17,107 bases of DNA from an uncultured Brevibacterium sp. (GTDB lineage: Bacteria; Actinomycetota; Actinomycetes; Actinomycetales; Brevibacteriaceae). Positions 15,171 to 17,107 of the stretch are shown piece after piece (the stretch's first letter is position 1; each line of letters opens with the position of its first letter). Location of the stretch: assembly GCA_902489215.1 (NCBI GenBank), contig CABTZE010000030.1, positions 1 to 17,107 of the forward strand, read 5' to 3'. Under the pieces are notes generated by a model, which was not told where the DNA came from, did no database searches, and worked only from the letters and a program-made list of their open reading frames with translations. The translations under genes and the position numbers were made by a program.

Positions 15171-15742
15171 GCCTCATTGTTTCGATCATCCTGGGTGCGC
15201 TCATTCTGCTGTCCGGTGTTCTGTCCATTGCCGCGGCGGCTGGGCTCATTCGCTTTCCCGATCTTCTGTCGCGTCTGCACTCGGCATCGAAGCCGCAGGT
15301 GTTCGGCCTTGTTCTGGTGCTCATCGTCGTGGCGGTCACCCGGCCGAGCTTCGGCCTCATCACCACGTGCCTGCTCATTGCGGTCTTCCAGATGGCGACT
15401 GCTCCCGTTGGTGCGCACATGGTCGGTCGAGCCGGCTACCGTACCCGTCACCTGCGTCGCGCACAGCTGTTCCGCGATGAATTGGCCGATGCTGTTTCGC
15501 GCGCTGAAGCCCGCGAAGCGACAGCCCTGGCGGAGTCCGCCGAGCAGGGCAGCGACGACTCTGACTCTCACGAGGCGCCGGACGGCTCCCCGGAGGAATC
15601 CGCCAGCACGCTGGACGTTGGGGGAGCGGACCCCTCGGGTCCTGAAAGCCAAGCTGAAGCTGCCAACAGCGAGGGCGCCGGCGCAGATTCAGCCGCAGAA
15701 GATTCCAATAGCGGGAGAGTCAAAGGAGATGACCGTGAGTGA
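15167..15742 (+). CDS. mrpG: Mrp antiporter subunit G with acidic tail
   Basis: The 191-residue product has an MrpG core of about 105 residues: three hydrophobic segments, with LIRFPDLLSRLHSASKPQVFGLVLVL as the family signature. MrpG is the last subunit of the sodium/proton antiporter. Bacillus-type MrpG has about 120 residues, so a very acidic, Ser-rich extension of about 75 residues has been added at the C-terminus. The ATG overlaps the mrpF stop (ATGA) and GGAGGAG at 15152-15158 sits eight bases upstream. The final eight bases overlap the start of the aldolase gene. With A(B), C, D, E and F upstream, the operon has every subunit needed for a working complex. Confidence 0.93.
   Translation: MSLIVSIILGALILLSGVLSIAAAAGLIRFPDLLSRLHSASKPQVFGLVLVLIVVAVTRPSFGLITTCLLIAVFQMATAPVGAHMVGRAGYRTRHLRRAQLFRDELADAVSRAEAREATALAESAEQGSDDSDSHEAPDGSPEESASTLDVGGADPSGPESQAEAANSEGAGADSAAEDSNSGRVKGDDRE
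15723..15728 (+). promoter_or_regulatory. Ribosome binding site fixing the aldolase start
   Basis: AAGGAG lies six bases before GTG at 15735 but directly abuts an in-frame ATG at 15729. The spacing favours the GTG. Confidence 0.7.
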
Positions 15743-16523
15743 CACAGAAGGCGCAGTACAGGAAAATCAGCTGCTGACGACGGCGCGGACCAGGCCCGTG
15801 TTCGGGACTTTCGTCATCGAATTCTTCAGTCCCGGCCTGCCGACCCTGCTGAAACAGGCGGGGGCCGACTGGGTGCTGTTTGACCTTGAGCACTCCGGTT
15901 TCGGTTTGGATTCCGCACGTGCGCCGATCGCAGTGGCCCGACAGGCGGGCATCACAGCCGTGGTGCGCGTGCCGGGGCCGCAGCAGCACCTGGTGTCGAC
16001 AGCGCTTGACGCGGGGGCTGACGCGATTATGGTCCCGTGGGTCCAATCGGCGGAAGACGCTGAGCGAATCGCTTCGTGGATCAAATACCCGCCGGTGGGC
16101 GTGCGCGGCTCAGCGTTCGGAATCGCGGGCGATCAGTATGCGGGTGGGCCGGCAGAAGCCGCACAGAGGGCGGCGGATGCCCGGACGTTCTTCCTTCCGC
16201 AGATCGAAACTCCAGGTGCCGTAGAAGAGGCCGACGCTATTGCTGCTCTTCCCGGTGTCGATGTTCCGTTCGTTGGCCCGCTCGACTTGTCGACCAACCT
16301 GGGCGTGCCCGGTGACTTCACAGCCCCGGCGGTCGAACGTGCCCTTGAGCGAGTCCTGGAAGCCTGCGCGGCACATGGCAAGGTGCCCGGCATTTTCGCG
16401 CCGACCGTCGAACTGGCGCGCCGCTGGACTGACATGGGCTTCCGCATGGTGTCACTGGCGGCAGATACGGCTCTGCTGAGCTGGGCCTTCGCTGACGGCC
16501 TGAAGGCAATCCGAAAGGGCTGA
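15735..16523 (+). CDS. HpcH/HpaI-family class II 2-oxo acid aldolase
   Basis: The 262-residue cytosolic enzyme belongs to the metal-dependent aldolases that split 4-hydroxy-2-oxo acids into pyruvate and an aldehyde, or the reverse. All core residues are present: His53 in FDLEHSGFG (catalytic base), Arg78 in VVRVPG (binds pyruvate), Gln156 and Glu158 in LPQIET, and Asp184 in VGPLDLS (Glu and Asp bind the metal). VGVRGSAFG matches the conserved Gly-rich loop. Length is normal. The natural substrate cannot be told apart (2-oxo-heptanedioate, rhamnonate-type or others). The start overlaps the end of mrpG by eight bases, which suggests it is made as part of the antiporter operon, an unexpected partner. 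ATG at 15729 is an alternative start. No terminator is evident after the stop. Confidence 0.9.
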   Translation: MSDTEGAVQENQLLTTARTRPVFGTFVIEFFSPGLPTLLKQAGADWVLFDLEHSGFGLDSARAPIAVARQAGITAVVRVPGPQQHLVSTALDAGADAIMVPWVQSAEDAERIASWIKYPPVGVRGSAFGIAGDQYAGGPAEAAQRAADARTFFLPQIETPGAVEEADAIAALPGVDVPFVGPLDLSTNLGVPGDFTAPAVERALERVLEACAAHGKVPGIFAPTVELARRWTDMGFRMVSLAADTALLSWAFADGLKAIRKG

Positions 16524-16569
16524 ACTTTCTGAGGTCAGTGCTTTCCGCGTGCACCGGTTCGGAGCGTGC

Positions 16570-16575
16570 CAAAAT
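16570..16575 (+). promoter_or_regulatory. Candidate extended -10 box, leaderless start
   Basis: TGC-CAAAAT precedes the ATG at 16582 by six bases. It keeps A at position 2 and T at position 6 of the -10 box. A GAGGG at 16576-16580 is too close to the start to act as a ribosome site. The call is tentative. Confidence 0.4.
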
Positions 16576-16581
16576 GAGGGC

Positions 16582-17070
16582 ATGGATGCTCTCATGCTCA
16601 TCAACACGCACGAATCCGCAGTTCCCGCTGAACCGCTGATCCAGCTCTTGGGCAAAGCCCGCATGGCCGATGGCGTCATTGCCTACGTGACCGCACCGGC
16701 AGAAGAATCCGCGTTTGCGGAACCGGTGGAAGGTGCCGCCCCGGTGGCAGCCGAACCGACGGCGGACGACCTCATCCTCGCCTCGCCCACCCCGGATGCT
16801 TTTGAGTCCTACGACGATCTCGCCTTGGGCCTGCAGGACATGGGCATCGAGCGTCTGATTGTGGCGGGTGCCGATTCGGCACCTGACGCAGAGGGCCGAG
16901 GTGCCGTCTGGGCTACCGCTGCTGCCGCGCTGGCTCACCAGTTCAGTGTCGTGTTTGTGGAATCGGCTGTTGTTCTGCCCTCTACGGGCGACCGCCCCGC
17001 CTGGATGCACGATGCCGTTCAGCTGGGTGCTGTCGAAAAGCCAGCCGGGGACATTTGGCTGAAGATGTAG
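16582..17070 (+). CDS. Isochorismatase-fold-like protein lacking catalytic residues
   Basis: The 162-residue protein has the strand order of the isochorismatase/cysteine-hydrolase fold. Its first strand, DALMLINTHESAV, matches the family's ALLVIDxQ strand, and LGLQDMGIERLIVAGADSAP with ALAHQFSVVFVESAV matches the later LGI..LVVAG...GY.VVVV block. The usual triad is not there: Asn8 replaces Asp, no Lys is seen at the second position (LILASPTPDAF), and the nucleophilic Cys region reads GADSAPDAEG. If the family call is right, this is a pseudoenzyme or has a different role. The ATG at 16582 was chosen for the -10-like box six bases upstream; GTG at 16549 and ATG at 16594 are alternatives. The stop is TAG. 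The 37 bases after it hold no feature I can support. Confidence 0.65.
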   Translation: MDALMLINTHESAVPAEPLIQLLGKARMADGVIAYVTAPAEESAFAEPVEGAAPVAAEPTADDLILASPTPDAFESYDDLALGLQDMGIERLIVAGADSAPDAEGRGAVWATAAAALAHQFSVVFVESAVVLPSTGDRPAWMHDAVQLGAVEKPAGDIWLKM

Positions 17071-17107
17071 TTTCTGTCGTACGCACAGCAGAGGGGCCGC
17101 GGATCAA

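Noticed and set aside
15177..15734. An N-terminal extension of the aldolase back to 15177
   Set aside because: This stretch is the out-of-frame shadow of mrpG. The aldolase family begins near residue 15 of the form started at 15735.

Overview
The window looks like chromosomal DNA from a medium-to-high-GC actinobacterium. The evidence is a mycobacterial-type dCTP deaminase, a sortase-type cell-wall protein ending in LPRTG, an actinobacterial NHLRC2-like thioredoxin/NHL protein, mostly TGA stops, and several genes that seem to be transcribed without a leader (a -10 box six or seven bases before the start codon). A Micrococcales genus such as Brevibacterium is possible, but the sequence alone does not prove it. 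I see no rRNA, tRNA, CRISPR array, insertion sequence or prophage.

Layout. (1) 1-483: the 3' part of a histidine-phosphatase-superfamily gene. (2) 484-715: an intergenic region with six phased GCTAA-core repeats in two orientations, then a perfect 15-bp palindrome just before the next promoter. (3) 716-2644: a secretion-signal-free thioredoxin-like/NHL-repeat protein. It ends against a perfect 22-bp hairpin shared with the convergent minus-strand genes. (4) 2714-6956, minus strand, read from right to left: a sortase-anchored surface protein with a well-formed promoter and a leader of about 106 nt; a degraded ModC-like ABC ATPase; and a membrane-anchored extracytoplasmic protein coupled one base behind it. 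(5) 7157-8640: dcd (dCTP deaminase) overlapping an unrecognised gene. (6) 8698-15742: a complete Mrp-type Na+/H+ antiporter operon, mrpA(B)-C-D-E-F-G, in which every junction is a 1-4 base overlap. (7) 15735-16523: an HpcH/HpaI-family class II aldolase whose start lies inside the end of mrpG. (8) 16582-17070: an isochorismatase-fold-like protein that lacks the usual catalytic residues.

How the genes work together. The Mrp genes encode one membrane complex that exports Na+ (and probably other monovalent cations) in exchange for protons. It supports pH and salt homeostasis. Here subunit B is fused to A, and C, D, F and G (with E at both ends) carry long charged tails. The aldolase is translationally tied to this operon, although its chemistry has no obvious link. 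The minus-strand trio may be a cell-surface module built around a protein that kept an ABC/TOBE fold but lost its ATPase motifs. It is the best candidate for an undescribed system here, together with the GCTAA repeat array and the apparent isochorismatase-like pseudoenzyme.
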